From NCBI RefSeq assembly GCF_000383955.1, contig NZ_KB913013.1:2586694-2650693 (forward strand): DNA of 64,000 nucleotides, read 5' to 3'. The stretch comes from Rudanella lutea DSM 19387 (GTDB lineage: Bacteria > Bacteroidota > Bacteroidia > Cytophagales > Spirosomataceae). The notes under the pieces are model-generated. The model made no database searches. It was not told where the DNA came from and was given only the letters and a program-made list of their open reading frames with translations. This document shows positions 38,435 through 46,787 of the stretch, in pieces. Position numbers and translations under genes: made by a program. Every line of letters starts with the position of its first letter. Within the stretch, counting starts at the first letter, position 1.

Positions 38435-39145
38435 ATGGCGACCATACACGAAGTTATGTCAGATACGCCGACTCGCGACGAACAGGACCGTCCCAACGGC
38501 CCTACAGGACCAGACCAAACGCTGCCAGAAGGAGTTTCTGCCGATGGCACGCCGACGGAAGCGCCGGTACGTCGGTACACCGACGAGCAGAAATACGCGG
38601 TTTTCAACAAGGAGTTTATGCCTCACATCGACTCCATGTACAATTTTGCCTTTCGGTTAACGATGGACGAGGACGACGCCAACGACCTCGTGCAGGATAC
38701 CTATTTGAAGGCATTTCGATTTATTTCGTCGTTTGAGCAAGGAACCAACGCTAAGGCATGGTTGTTCCGCATTCTGAAGAACAGCTTCATCAACGATTAT
38801 CGGAAGAAAAGCAAGGAACCGGCAAAAGTAGATTACCAGGACGTTGAAACGACCTACAACTCTGAAGATGCCGAGACCGAACACACGATTGACCTCCGGG
38901 CCGAATCGGTTTCTGACTTAATTGGTGATGAGGTGGCCACGGCGCTTAATTCGCTGCCGGTTGATTTTCGGACGGTAATCATCCTTTGCGACATCGAAGG
39001 CTTTACGTACGAGGAGATGGCTAAGATTCTGGATATTCCAATCGGCACGGTTCGGTCGCGTTTGCACCGCGCTCGCAATCTGCTGAAAGAGAAGCTGCGG
39101 GATTATGCCGCTTCGATGGGGTATCGGGAACAAAATGAAGAGTAG
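38435..39145 (+). CDS. ECF-type RNA polymerase sigma factor
   Basis: This 236-residue sigma-70-family protein has region 2 at about 65-135 (FAFRLTMDEDDANDLVQDTY, then KAFRFISSFEQGTNAKAWLF). Region 4 is at about 165-225 (ALNSLPVDFRTVIILCDIEG, YEEMAKILDIPIGTVRSRLH). The first 55 residues are a polar, proline-rich extension not usual for ECF factors; an internal Met at residue 8 is an alternative start. The gene is followed by a small zinc-finger anti-sigma gene, so activity is probably controlled by that partner. Similar sigma/anti-sigma pairs upstream of gmk are seen in related Bacteroidetes (recalled, not checked). Confidence 0.92.
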   Translation: MATIHEVMSDTPTRDEQDRPNGPTGPDQTLPEGVSADGTPTEAPVRRYTDEQKYAVFNKEFMPHIDSMYNFAFRLTMDEDDANDLVQDTYLKAFRFISSFEQGTNAKAWLFRILKNSFINDYRKKSKEPAKVDYQDVETTYNSEDAETEHTIDLRAESVSDLIGDEVATALNSLPVDFRTVIILCDIEGFTYEEMAKILDIPIGTVRSRLHRARNLLKEKLRDYAASMGYREQNEE

Positions 39146-39225
39146 CCCGAACTTTTCTGAACCGAATAACGGTTCTCCTATCAACTTAACGTACTAATAT
39201 TTTTGGAATAAATTGAATTTTTCCA

Positions 39226-39504
39226 ATGCAAACGTCGTTGCCATCGTCATCTCCGGGCAGTATGAAAGAGCACTGTGACCATCAGGTAGATTGCCTCAAA
39301 ATGATTCAAGTCATTCTCGACGGGCAAGCTACTGAGCAGCAAATCGAGCGGCTGAGAAATAACCTCCACACCTGTCAGCCCTGCATCCGGATGTATAATC
39401 TGGAGAAAGAAATCAAGCAATTGCTAAATGGCAAAATGGAGAAAAAATGCTGCCCAGAGCAGTTGATAGCCAGCATTAAAGCACGGATTTCACAGTTTAG
39501 TTAG
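39226..39504 (+). CDS. Small zinc-finger anti-sigma factor
   Basis: This 92-residue protein has a zf-HC2-like cluster of His and Cys: EHCDHQVDCLKMIQVILDG, then HTCQPCIRMYNL, and a late CC pair. This is the form of small ZAS anti-sigma factors without a membrane helix, which sequester an ECF sigma factor in the cytoplasm. A second Met at 39262 would give an 80-residue protein starting right at the zinc motif and may be the true start. It follows the sigma gene after 80 bases. Confidence 0.8.
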   Translation: MQTSLPSSSPGSMKEHCDHQVDCLKMIQVILDGQATEQQIERLRNNLHTCQPCIRMYNLEKEIKQLLNGKMEKKCCPEQLIASIKARISQFS

Positions 39505-39518
39505 TAACCTGAAAAGCG

Positions 39519-39563
39519 GAGAAGGTCGGCCCTGAAAGCCCGGTTTTCTCTGTTTTTATTTTT
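39519..39563 (+). terminator. Terminator between anti-sigma gene and gmk
   Basis: An 11-bp stem with three G-U pairs (GAGAAGGTCGG at 39519-39529, CCGGTTTTCTC at 39540-39550) is followed by TGTTTTTATTTTT. It ends only 8 bases before the gmk start codon. Confidence 0.75.
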
Positions 39564-39571
39564 AAGATACT

Positions 39572-40171
39572 TTGGACGGTAAGCTTATCATTTTCTCTGC
39601 CCCTTCCGGATCGGGCAAGACGACCATTGTCAGACATTTATTAGCCGAGAACAACAATCTCGGCTTTTCTATTTCGGCCTGCACCCGCGACCGCCGGGGT
39701 CGCGCCGAAGAGAACGGAAAAGACTATTACTTTCTGACCCCCGAGGAATTTAAGCACAAAATTGACCTTGGCGAGTTTGTCGAGTGGGAAGAGGTGTACG
39801 TCGGGGCTTTCTACGGCACGCTCAAATCAGAAATCGAACGGCTCTGGGCCAGCGGTAAGCATGTTTTGTTCGACGTGGATGTGCAGGGCGGGCTCAAACT
39901 GAAAGAATATTATGGCGACAAGGCCCTGGCGATTTTCGTACGGGTTCCCGACGAGGAAACGCTGCGCCAACGCCTGATCGGGCGCGGTACCGAAACCGAA
40001 GACAGCCTCTCAAAACGCCTGTTTAAGGTGCATTTTGAGATGAGCTTTCAGGACCGATTCGACGTGGTGCTGGTCAACGACGACCTCGAAACGTCGTACC
40101 AGAAAGCTCAGCAGCTTGTCGACGACTTTACGAAGGAAAACAAGGTTCCGCCTAAGGGAGCAATTTTGTAA
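39572..40171 (+). CDS. gmk: Guanylate kinase
   Basis: This 199-residue enzyme phosphorylates GMP to GDP with ATP. The P-loop [12 protein letters not shown] is at residues 9-20. The GMP-binding region follows ([35 protein letters not shown]), with the lid region at [17 protein letters not shown]. An in-frame TAA at 39563-39565 and the N-terminal P-loop leave the TTG at 39572 as the only realistic start. A terminator ends 8 bases upstream, so either read-through or a promoter hidden in the T-rich stretch must drive this essential gene. Confidence 0.95.
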   Translation: MDGKLIIFSAPSGSGKTTIVRHLLAENNNLGFSISACTRDRRGRAEENGKDYYFLTPEEFKHKIDLGEFVEWEEVYVGAFYGTLKSEIERLWASGKHVLFDVDVQGGLKLKEYYGDKALAIFVRVPDEETLRQRLIGRGTETEDSLSKRLFKVHFEMSFQDRFDVVLVNDDLETSYQKAQQLVDDFTKENKVPPKGAIL

Positions 40172-40198
40172 ATTGCATACATACAAACCGCACAGGCC

Positions 40199-40438
40199 AT
40201 GTCAACAACAGACCTTAAAACCCTACTGCACAATCAAATTGACTTGGTTGAGAAAGAGGAAGATTTGCAGGATTTGTTACTGACAGTCTCGGAGTTTATT
40301 CAGTTTCGTGTTCAGAATCAGCAGGAAAGCCCTGAATTATTAGCGCACCTGAAGCAAGCCCTGACCGCAGTGACCAACGGTCACTCTACTCCTCACGATC
40401 AGGTTATTACCGAATCGAAGCAATGGATTACACGGTAG
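40199..40438 (+). CDS. Small antitoxin-like protein paired with broken ParE/RelE toxin
   Basis: This 79-residue acidic helical protein (MSTTDLKTLLHNQIDLVEKE, LLLTVSEFIQFRVQNQQESP, ESKQWITR) has the size and position of a type II antitoxin. Its stop overlaps the start of a RelE/ParE-type reading frame by 16 bases, the usual antitoxin-toxin order. No named antitoxin family can be assigned by eye. GC content is lower than in gmk and nadD. It appears intact even though its toxin is interrupted. Confidence 0.65.
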   Translation: MSTTDLKTLLHNQIDLVEKEEDLQDLLLTVSEFIQFRVQNQQESPELLAHLKQALTAVTNGHSTPHDQVITESKQWITR

Positions 40439-40713
40439 TATGGGGCGACGATGCTAAACAAAACTACCGTACTATCGCGGTTTATTTGCTCGATGAGTTT
40501 GGTTTTGACGTAGCTGACTGATTCACGGATATGGTGAACGACAAGTTGCGCATACTTGAACATTCTCCCTTTATTGGTCGGCGATTGAGCGCGTTGCCGG
40601 GTGTTCGCAAACTCCCTATTGGTCCTTACAACATTCTGTATTACAGCGTTATCGAACAGCAGGTCTGTATAATCAATATGTTAGATTCCAGACGTGGCAA
40701 TCAATTAAGTTAA
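40423..40713 (+). pseudogene. ParE/RelE-type toxin gene with in-frame TGA
   Basis: The frame encodes 96 residues of a RelE/ParE-like toxin: MDYTVVWGDDAKQNYRTIAV, then YLLDEFGFDVAD, a TGA at 40519-40521 (codon 33), FTDMVNDKLRILEHSPFIGR, PGVRKLPIGPYNILYYSVIE and INMLDSRRG. The fragments before and after the stop lie in the same frame and together cover the whole fold, so a single G-to-A change of a Trp codon (TGG) explains the break. A restart at the Met at 40531 could make a 60-residue C-terminal fragment of doubtful function. The gene overlaps its antitoxin at the 5' end, and its stop overlaps the nadD start (TAATG). Confidence 0.82.
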
Positions 40714-41285
40714 TGAAAATCGGTCTTTTTTTCGGTTCGTTCAACCCCATTCATGTGGGGCATTTGATCATTGCCAACACGATGGCTACCGCTACCGACC
40801 TCGAACAGGTCTGGTTTGTGGTTTCTCCGCAGAATCCATTTAAAAAGACAAAGAGCCTGCTCCATGAGTTTGACCGGCTCGATATGGTGGAGCGCGCCAT
40901 TGCCGACAACAGCCGCCTGAAGGCAACCGATGTGGAATTCAGTATGCCCCGGCCGAGCTATACCATTGATACCCTGCGCAAGCTTCAGGAAAAATACCCG
41001 CAACATGGCTTTACGCTTATCATGGGCGAGGACAATCTGGAGCAGTTTGCCAACTGGAAATCGTACGAAACCATTCTGAACGAATTTGCCCTGTACGTGT
41101 ACCCACGCCCGCGGGCGGTGGCCAGCCCCTTCCGGGAACACCCAAGCGTTAGGCTGGTTGAAGCCCCCTTACTCGACATTTCGGCTACGTTTATCCGGGA
41201 TAGTGTACGCGCCAATCGATCTATCCGGTACATGGTGCCCGAAGTGGTCGAAGAAATGATCGAGCGCAAGAAGTACTACATATAA
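40713..41285 (+). CDS. nadD: Nicotinate-nucleotide adenylyltransferase
   Basis: This 190-residue enzyme adenylates nicotinate mononucleotide in NAD synthesis. The nucleotidyltransferase motif is FGSFNPIHVGHLIIAN at residues 7-22, where the family usually reads GGTFDPxHxGH. The second signature SATFIRDSVRAN lies near residue 160. The start overlaps the stop of the broken toxin gene by one base. In many Bacteroidetes nadD directly follows gmk; here the toxin-antitoxin remnant separates them. Confidence 0.94.
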   Translation: MKIGLFFGSFNPIHVGHLIIANTMATATDLEQVWFVVSPQNPFKKTKSLLHEFDRLDMVERAIADNSRLKATDVEFSMPRPSYTIDTLRKLQEKYPQHGFTLIMGEDNLEQFANWKSYETILNEFALYVYPRPRAVASPFREHPSVRLVEAPLLDISATFIRDSVRANRSIRYMVPEVVEEMIERKKYYI

Positions 41286-41356
41286 TGCATAATGAGGAAT
41301 GAATAATGTGTCGACCCGTTCGTCATTACACATTATTCATTCCTCATTATGCATTA
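41283..41356. terminator. Perfect 29-bp palindrome between convergent genes
   Basis: The left arm (41283-41311, starting TAATGCATAATGAGGAATGA) is exactly complementary to the right arm (41328-41356), with a 16-base loop. It begins within the nadD stop region and ends 13 bases before the stop of the opposite gene, so it should terminate both. It belongs to the 'cattattcatt' word family. Confidence 0.85.
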
Positions 41357-41368
41357 CTTATTATGTCT

Positions 41369-41782
41369 TTACGGTGTTCCGTTCTGGAATGTGATTTCTG
41401 TAACGAGCCCGATGGCACTGATCCGAAACGCTACCGAACGAGATTTAGATGGCTGCTTAGGATCATCGCAGTGGATACCCTTCTCTAAAAAGTAAACGTA
41501 GTATTTCTGGTTGCGGTCGGCAATCATGTTCACATCGGGCCGGCCCAATATGCCGCCTAAATCGTTCACATGTACGCCTTTAAACTCCTGCCGACTGGTG
41601 TTGAAATCATTGAGCAGCGTAGCCCGCACGCCATTGCAACCACCCCGGTCGGAGCGCCACTTGGCAACATCGAGTTTGCCGAACGTATCAGGCTTTGCGT
41701 AGCAGCCCGCCAAACTGAGCAGCAACACCATAAAGCCCAAAGCTCGTTTGCCGTTTTGCGTTCTCGCGTCTCCCCTATTCAT
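41369..41782 (-). CDS. Small lipoprotein of unknown function (SmpA/BamE-like features)
   Basis: This 137-residue protein has a lipoprotein signal with the lipobox LAGC at Cys27. The mature part contains FKGVHVNDLGGILGRPDVNM and KYYVYFLEKG, reminiscent of the SmpA/BamE pattern in which a short helix and strands precede a 'lGxPd' motif. The likeness is weak and the function is not assigned. The ATG at 41782 lies inside the last codons of the M28 peptidase gene (8-base overlap), so the two are coupled. Confidence 0.72.
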   Translation of the reverse strand: MNRGDARTQNGKRALGFMVLLLSLAGCYAKPDTFGKLDVAKWRSDRGGCNGVRATLLNDFNTSRQEFKGVHVNDLGGILGRPDVNMIADRNQKYYVYFLEKGIHCDDPKQPSKSRSVAFRISAIGLVTEITFQNGTP

Positions 41783-42788
41783 TGTAAAGCGTTTGTACGA
41801 GAGTTTGGCCAACCGCTTTCAGCGTATTCCGGTCAATGTTGGCCATTGTATCGTCGTTGGTGTGCCAGTCTTTGAAAAAACCGCCCGTTTGGGGGTTTGT
41901 GTGGATGATGTCGATCATCGGAATTTTGGCAATCACATTAGGAGCCACATGGTCGTCGGTGATCTGACCGCCCGGCGTATCCACAAAGTACTGGCTGTAG
42001 CCCAACTGACTCGCCGTTTGCCACACCTGATTCACAATACTCGGCGCAAACTGCATCGAGAGCCCTTCTTTGGCAAACGTGGCTCCTTTGGCCCCTACCA
42101 TGTCGAGCAGAATACCGTAATAGGCTTTATAGCCCGGTACATGCAGGTTTTTAGACCAATACCGCGAGCCCAGGCAGAAACCGATAAAATCAAAGTCGGT
42201 ACCGGGTTCTTTATCACCCACGGCTTTTTCACCATCGCCCCAATCTTCAGCATCAAAAAAGATAATGTCGATCCCGACGTTGGGTTTGGCCTGTGCCTGC
42301 TGAACGGTACGGGCCAGTTCGAGCAGCACACCCACACCCGACGCGCCATCGTTGGCGGCCGGTACAGCATCGGTACGGTCGGTGGCTACACTATCCTGAT
42401 CCGAGCGAGGGCGCGAGTCCCAGTGCGCAGCCAGCAAAATCCGCTTGGTAGCCTGTGGATTAAAGCTCCCGATAATGTTACGGGCGTTGAGGGTTTTACC
42501 GTCCCAGGTTTTGGCCTGAAAGGTTTGCTCAGTTACAGAGAACCCAAATGCTTTCAGCTTAGCCACCAGATAATCGCCGGTGCGGACATGGGCGGGTGTG
42601 TTGGGTACACGCGGCCCGAAGGCTACCTGTTGGGCAATGTAGGCGTAAGCCGAATCGGCGTTGAAAGCCGGGGCTGCGGCCATCGCTTGCGTTGTTTCGG
42701 TCGTCGTGTCCGACTCCGTTTTTTTATCGGTTTTGCAGGCTGCGGTGCCCATCACCAATGCCCACGCAAAAATAAGGATGTGTTTCAT
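41775..42788 (-). CDS. M28-family peptidase / glutaminyl-peptide cyclotransferase-like lipoprotein
   Basis: This 337-residue protein has a lipobox TAAC (Cys18) and then an M28 zinc-peptidase fold. Zinc-ligand segments are LLAAHWDSRP, AANDGASGVGVLLELA and FFDAEDWGDGEK, with a late DDHVAPNV. The AHWDSRP and DxEDWG motifs are close to those of bacterial glutaminyl cyclases, which turn N-terminal Gln into pyroglutamate, so either that activity or aminopeptidase activity is possible. The start at 42788 gives the lipoprotein signal. It lies 63 bases after cysS on the same strand and overlaps the next lipoprotein gene. Confidence 0.85.
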   Translation of the reverse strand: MKHILIFAWALVMGTAACKTDKKTESDTTTETTQAMAAAPAFNADSAYAYIAQQVAFGPRVPNTPAHVRTGDYLVAKLKAFGFSVTEQTFQAKTWDGKTLNARNIIGSFNPQATKRILLAAHWDSRPRSDQDSVATDRTDAVPAANDGASGVGVLLELARTVQQAQAKPNVGIDIIFFDAEDWGDGEKAVGDKEPGTDFDFIGFCLGSRYWSKNLHVPGYKAYYGILLDMVGAKGATFAKEGLSMQFAPSIVNQVWQTASQLGYSQYFVDTPGGQITDDHVAPNVIAKIPMIDIIHTNPQTGGFFKDWHTNDDTMANIDRNTLKAVGQTLVQTLYNE

Positions 42789-42851
42789 GCATAGACCGAC
42801 CGTTGCCGACCGGGCTTTTAGCGTTTGTAGACTAAACGAAAATGAGGCCAA

Positions 42852-44342
42852 TTATTCTTCGTACGCCCAGTCAATTCGGTGTTTCATGTCTTTGATCACC
42901 AAACCCTGCTGCTTAAAATAGGCCCGAACCTGATCTACTTTGTCGTAGAGCTTTTGCTCTTTGTACTCGCGGTAGAGCGCCAGCATACCCTCCACTACGC
43001 CGTGGCCTTCGGTTTTCTCTTCGAGCAGCCCCAGTACGTTCTCCGTAAAATCGACAAATGAATGCTTCAACAGCTCGAAGGTTTCTTCGCCCAGAGCGGC
43101 CGGTTGGAGCTGATTCATGTAGAGCATGTTCACGTACTTGAGCAACGTAAACAGGTTGGCGATACCCACGGCGGTATTGAGGTCGTCGTTGAGCGCATCG
43201 TGGAAACCCTGCACCGCCCCCCGAATATCAGCCTGTTTTTTGGCATCGACTGCCACCGACTCATCGGCTGTGTACGACAGTGTTTTAACCACCCGCAACC
43301 CATTTACAAGCCGCCGGTAACCTTTTTGAGCGGCCTTCAGAGCTTCATTGGAAAAGTCGAGCGTGCTGCGGTAGTGCGACTGCAACATAAAGAACCGCAC
43401 CGTCATGGGCGAGTAAGCCTGCTCAAGCAAGGGGTGGTTGCCCGTAAACAGCTCACCCGGCAAAAACGAATTACCGAGCGATTTCGACATTTTCTGCCCG
43501 TTTACGGTCAGCATGTTGGCATGCATCCAGTAGCGCACGGGATCTTTGCCGGTAAGGCCGTTGCCCTGCGCAATTTCGCACTCGTGGTGCGGAAACTTGA
43601 GGTCCATGCCGCCCCCGTGAATATCGAACTGAGCCCCCAGGTACTTGGTACTCATGCACGAACACTCTAAGTGCCAGCCGGGAAACCCGTCGCCCCAGGG
43701 CGAGGGCCAGCGCATAATATGCTCAGGTGAAGCATTTTTCCAGATCGCAAAATCGAGCGGGTTTCGCTTTTCGGCCTGCCCGTCGAGTTCGCGGGTTTCG
43801 TTTAGCAGATCGTCCAGAATCCGGCCCGACAATTTACCGTAACCGCCCCCCTGCTCATTATATTTCAGAATATCGAAATACACCGACCCGTTCGATTCGT
43901 AGGCCAACCCCTTGTCGATGAGCGTTTTTACGGCTTCGATCTGCTCCACCATATGCCCCGTAGCCGAGGGCTCAATGCTGGGCGGCAGGGCGTTGAAAGT
44001 AGCCATCACCTGATGGAAATCGAGTGTGTAGCGCTGCACAATCTCCATCGGCTCCAGCTTTTCGAGCTTGGCCATCCGCCCAATTTTGTCTTCGCCATCG
44101 TCGCCATCGCCAACGAGGTGCCCCACATCGGTGAGGTTACGCACGTAGCGGACTTTGTAGCCGATATGCGTCAGGTACCGAAACAGGGTATCGAACGTCA
44201 GGAACGTACGGACATTGCCCAGGTGAACATAATTGTAGACCGTTGGTCCGCAGACATACATACCCACATAAGGCGGGTTGATGGGCTGAAAAACCTCTTT
44301 CTGGCGGGTAAGCGTGTTGTATAGTTTGAGCGGTTGCGTCAT
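42852..44342 (-). CDS. cysS: Cysteinyl-tRNA synthetase
   Basis: This 496-residue class I synthetase charges tRNA-Cys. The HIGH-type motif is HLGN in [17 protein letters not shown], and KMSKS is intact in [12 protein letters not shown]. Zinc ligands are visible in [18 protein letters not shown] and [13 protein letters not shown]. The C-terminal anticodon-binding helical part follows (about 340-496). The ATG at 44342 (MTQPLKLYN) is preferred to one seven codons upstream. Confidence 0.97.
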   Translation of the reverse strand: MTQPLKLYNTLTRQKEVFQPINPPYVGMYVCGPTVYNYVHLGNVRTFLTFDTLFRYLTHIGYKVRYVRNLTDVGHLVGDGDDGEDKIGRMAKLEKLEPMEIVQRYTLDFHQVMATFNALPPSIEPSATGHMVEQIEAVKTLIDKGLAYESNGSVYFDILKYNEQGGGYGKLSGRILDDLLNETRELDGQAEKRNPLDFAIWKNASPEHIMRWPSPWGDGFPGWHLECSCMSTKYLGAQFDIHGGGMDLKFPHHECEIAQGNGLTGKDPVRYWMHANMLTVNGQKMSKSLGNSFLPGELFTGNHPLLEQAYSPMTVRFFMLQSHYRSTLDFSNEALKAAQKGYRRLVNGLRVVKTLSYTADESVAVDAKKQADIRGAVQGFHDALNDDLNTAVGIANLFTLLKYVNMLYMNQLQPAALGEETFELLKHSFVDFTENVLGLLEEKTEGHGVVEGMLALYREYKEQKLYDKVDQVRAYFKQQGLVIKDMKHRIDWAYEE

Positions 44343-44530
44343 GATCGTTGCAGCACTGCGCAAGCGGGCAAGTAGGCCTTTTTCAAACGCTTGCGGGTCA
44401 TTTTGTGGACGCGAAATTACAGAAACTTGTGGGAAACGAGTGCAGGGAAAATGGGCTGTTCTGACTTTAGCACCATCCGGCTCCGCAGCACCGAGCCGTT
44501 TTGGTTCGATGGTCGATTGAAAGAGTAGCG

Positions 44531-44538
44531 TATCTTTG
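44531..44538 (+). promoter_or_regulatory. -7 element (TATCTTTG) 4 bases before an ATG
   Basis: Exact TAnnTTTG match whose last base is 5 positions before the ATG at 44543. The expected transcription start falls at or next to the start codon, so the message would be leaderless. Confidence 0.6.
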
Positions 44539-44542
44539 CCCT

Positions 44543-45736
44543 ATGCACGTAATCGAAGTAACCTCCCCCGCTCACCGATCCGAGTTTATTCAGTTTCCCG
44601 TTCGGCTCTATCAAAACGACACGCACTGGATTCGGCCATTAGACGCTGATATCGAGAACGTTTTCGACCCGACCAAAAACAAGCTTTTTGAGCAGGGCGA
44701 GTGCATCCGCTGGCTCCTGCTCGATGACCGGCAGCAGACCATCGGGCGGGTGGCGGCCTTTATCAACCACAAGACGGTTAACGATAAGAAAAACGATCAG
44801 CCTACGGGGGGCATGGGTTTTTTTGAGTGTATCGACAATCAGCAGGCTGCCTTTCTGCTGTTCGACACCTGCCGGAACTGGCTCGCCGGGCGCGGGATGG
44901 AGGCCATGGACGGCCCGATCAATTTCGGCGACCGCGACCGCTGGTGGGGCTTGTTGGTGGAGGGATTTCAGTACGAGCCCAACTACGGTATGCCGTACAC
45001 CAAACCCTATTATGTGCCGTTTTTTGAGCAATACGGCTTCCAGACGTACTTCGAGCAGCACACGTTTTTTCTACCCATCGAAAAAGACCGCGTACTGGCC
45101 GGTATGAACCCAGCCGTACTCGACCGGGCCGACCGAATCCTGAACGATCCGGCTTTTTCGTTTGAGCATATCCGCAAAAATCAGCTCGAGAAGTTTGCCG
45201 GTGATTTTGCTACGATTTATAACAAGGCCTGGACAAAAATTCTGGGTACGCCCGACATGAGTAACGAAAAGGCTCTGAAGCTGATGAAGCAGATGAAGCC
45301 TGTTATGGACGAAACCCTCGTTTGGTTTGGATACCACGGCCCCGAAAAGCAACCGGTGGCTTTTTTTGTGATGCTCCCTGAGCTGAACCAGTACTTCAAA
45401 TACGTGAACGGCAAAATGAACTTGTGGGGCAAGCTAAAATTCCTGTACCACAAGACGTTTCGGACAACGCGCAAAGCCTTTGGCGTCATTTTCGGGGTTA
45501 TCCCGGAGTTTCAGGGCAAAGGTGTCGAGTCGGCCATTGCCTTGTCATACCCTACGCGGGTCGGCTGGAACAGCCAACATCCGTACAAAGACCTCGAACT
45601 AAACTGGATTGGCGACTTCAACGTGAAGATGATCCGGTTCTCTAAAATGCTTGGGGGCGTCGTGGGCAAACGGCACATTACCTATCGCTTCCTCTTCGAT
45701 CGCACCAAAGAGTTCAAGCGCCACCCGATTATTTAA
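44543..45736 (+). CDS. Conserved protein of unknown function with GNAT-like C-terminal half
   Basis: This 397-residue protein has no signal peptide. The first part (FPVRLYQNDTHWIRPLDADI, ENVFDPTKNKLFEQGECIRW, GRVAAFINHKT) resembles an N-acyltransferase-like fold. GPINFGDRDRWWGLLVEGF and NYGMPYTKPYYVPFFEQYGF are strikingly rich in conserved aromatic residues. The later part (FGVIPEFQGKGVESAIALSY) resembles a GNAT acetyl-CoA loop (Q/RxxGxG/A). It may be a two-domain acyltransferase; no substrate can be named. The start at 44543 is set by the -7 element lying inside the longer frame. Confidence 0.78.
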   Translation: MHVIEVTSPAHRSEFIQFPVRLYQNDTHWIRPLDADIENVFDPTKNKLFEQGECIRWLLLDDRQQTIGRVAAFINHKTVNDKKNDQPTGGMGFFECIDNQQAAFLLFDTCRNWLAGRGMEAMDGPINFGDRDRWWGLLVEGFQYEPNYGMPYTKPYYVPFFEQYGFQTYFEQHTFFLPIEKDRVLAGMNPAVLDRADRILNDPAFSFEHIRKNQLEKFAGDFATIYNKAWTKILGTPDMSNEKALKLMKQMKPVMDETLVWFGYHGPEKQPVAFFVMLPELNQYFKYVNGKMNLWGKLKFLYHKTFRTTRKAFGVIFGVIPEFQGKGVESAIALSYPTRVGWNSQHPYKDLELNWIGDFNVKMIRFSKMLGGVVGKRHITYRFLFDRTKEFKRHPII

Positions 45737-45822
45737 CAGTGAACAACCAACAGTGAACAACGAACAAGTAGCTATAACGAGCAACTGTTCACTGTTCGTT
45801 GTTCATTGTTCGTTGTTCATTG
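45737..45822. repeat. Palindromic repeat of 'cagtgaacaa / ttgttcactg' words
   Basis: CAGTGAACAACCAACAGTGA and following AACAACGAACAA words (45737-45768) are mirrored by CTGTTCACTGTTCGTTGTTC and further TTGTTCATTG words (45785-45822). It lies between convergent gene ends. It shares its words with the element before nuoH. Confidence 0.78.
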
Positions 45823-46725
45823 TCACTCCACTCCCTGCACTTGCATTGGCAAGACAAATACTGATTCCGACGCGGTAATGAAGAGTGTTTTGCGGTCTTT
45901 GCCCCCAAAACAAACGTTGGCCGTCCAGCCAGCTGGTACCGGAATATTGGTTAGTTTTTTGCCAGAAGGGTCGTACACGGTAACTCCGCGCCCGGTCAGG
46001 TACAGATTGCCGCGCTTATCGAGCGTGATTCCGTCAGACCCCTGCGCGGCAAAGAGTTGCCGATCAGAGAGCGTACCGTCGGGGTTGATGGTGTACTTAT
46101 ACGTTTTGCTATCGCGGATGTCGGCCACGTACAGGTAGCGGCCGTCGGGCGTACCCACAATCCCGTTGGGTTGTTTCAGATCGGTGGCGACAAGAATGGC
46201 CTGTTTGGCTCCTTTGGGCAGGTAATACACGTTTTGAGCCGTCAGAAAAGGCGTCTTGTGACTCCACCACGGGCGCGGATAAAACGGGTCGGTGAAATAG
46301 ATGCCCCCTTTTCGGTCGGGCCAAAGGTCATTGGGGCCGTTGTGCTTTTTGCCCTCATAGTCGGTAAGCAGTACCTCTACTTTTTTGGTTTTGGGGTGGA
46401 TACGCCAAAGCTCGTTTTTCTCGTCGGCACACGACAGAATATTGCCCTTCCGGTCGATGTACAGGCCGTTGGAGCGCCCGGCTTTATCCATAAACATCGA
46501 CAGCTTACCCTCGGTATCGTACAGCCAGATTTTGTCGTTAGGCTGGTCAGTAAAATAGATGTTTCCTTTTTTATCGACGGCCGGGCCTTCGGTAAAGGCA
46601 AACTGCCCCGATACTTTCTGGAGGGTCGCACCGGGGGCAATGAGTCCGGTTGAATCGGTTTGCGCCAGCAGAGATTGGGCAGCAATCAGCAAACAAACAA
46701 AGGTCGATATAGGGCGTAAAAACAT
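45823..46725 (-). CDS. SMP-30/gluconolactonase-family exported protein
   Basis: This 300-residue protein has a signal peptide (to about residue 22, SLLAQ) and a six-bladed SMP-30/gluconolaconase/LRE-like propeller. Supporting segments are FAFTEGPAVDKKGNIYFTDQ, GRSNGLYIDRKGNILSCADE, HNGPNDLWPDRKGGIYFTDP and KQPNGIVGTPDGRYLYVADI. The Glu of FTEGPA and the Asn/Asp residues of NGPNDL and DGITLD are the usual divalent-metal ligands. The family hydrolyses sugar lactones, but here the substrate is unknown. It stands alone on its strand, with the M48-like gene 62 bases upstream. Confidence 0.86.
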   Translation of the reverse strand: MFLRPISTFVCLLIAAQSLLAQTDSTGLIAPGATLQKVSGQFAFTEGPAVDKKGNIYFTDQPNDKIWLYDTEGKLSMFMDKAGRSNGLYIDRKGNILSCADEKNELWRIHPKTKKVEVLLTDYEGKKHNGPNDLWPDRKGGIYFTDPFYPRPWWSHKTPFLTAQNVYYLPKGAKQAILVATDLKQPNGIVGTPDGRYLYVADIRDSKTYKYTINPDGTLSDRQLFAAQGSDGITLDKRGNLYLTGRGVTVYDPSGKKLTNIPVPAGWTANVCFGGKDRKTLFITASESVFVLPMQVQGVE

Positions 46726-46787
46726 GGCTGAGTCAATAATGACGTTCGCCCCTATAAGCAGGAAGGGATGGCGTTTTAACCACCCCG

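Noticed and set aside
40519-40521. TGA as selenocysteine or reassigned Trp codon
   Set aside because: No SECIS-like hairpin directly follows, the toxin family has no selenocysteine at this place, and TGA serves as a normal stop for other genes here.
40531-40713. Separate 60-residue gene before nadD
   Set aside because: It is the C-terminal part of the ParE/RelE toxin frame after the in-frame TGA, so it is described as a pseudogene fragment.
41748-42794. 348-codon plus-strand frame over the M28 peptidase gene
   Set aside because: The minus strand encodes a lipoprotein with M28 zinc motifs; the plus frame is an antisense shadow caused by high GC.
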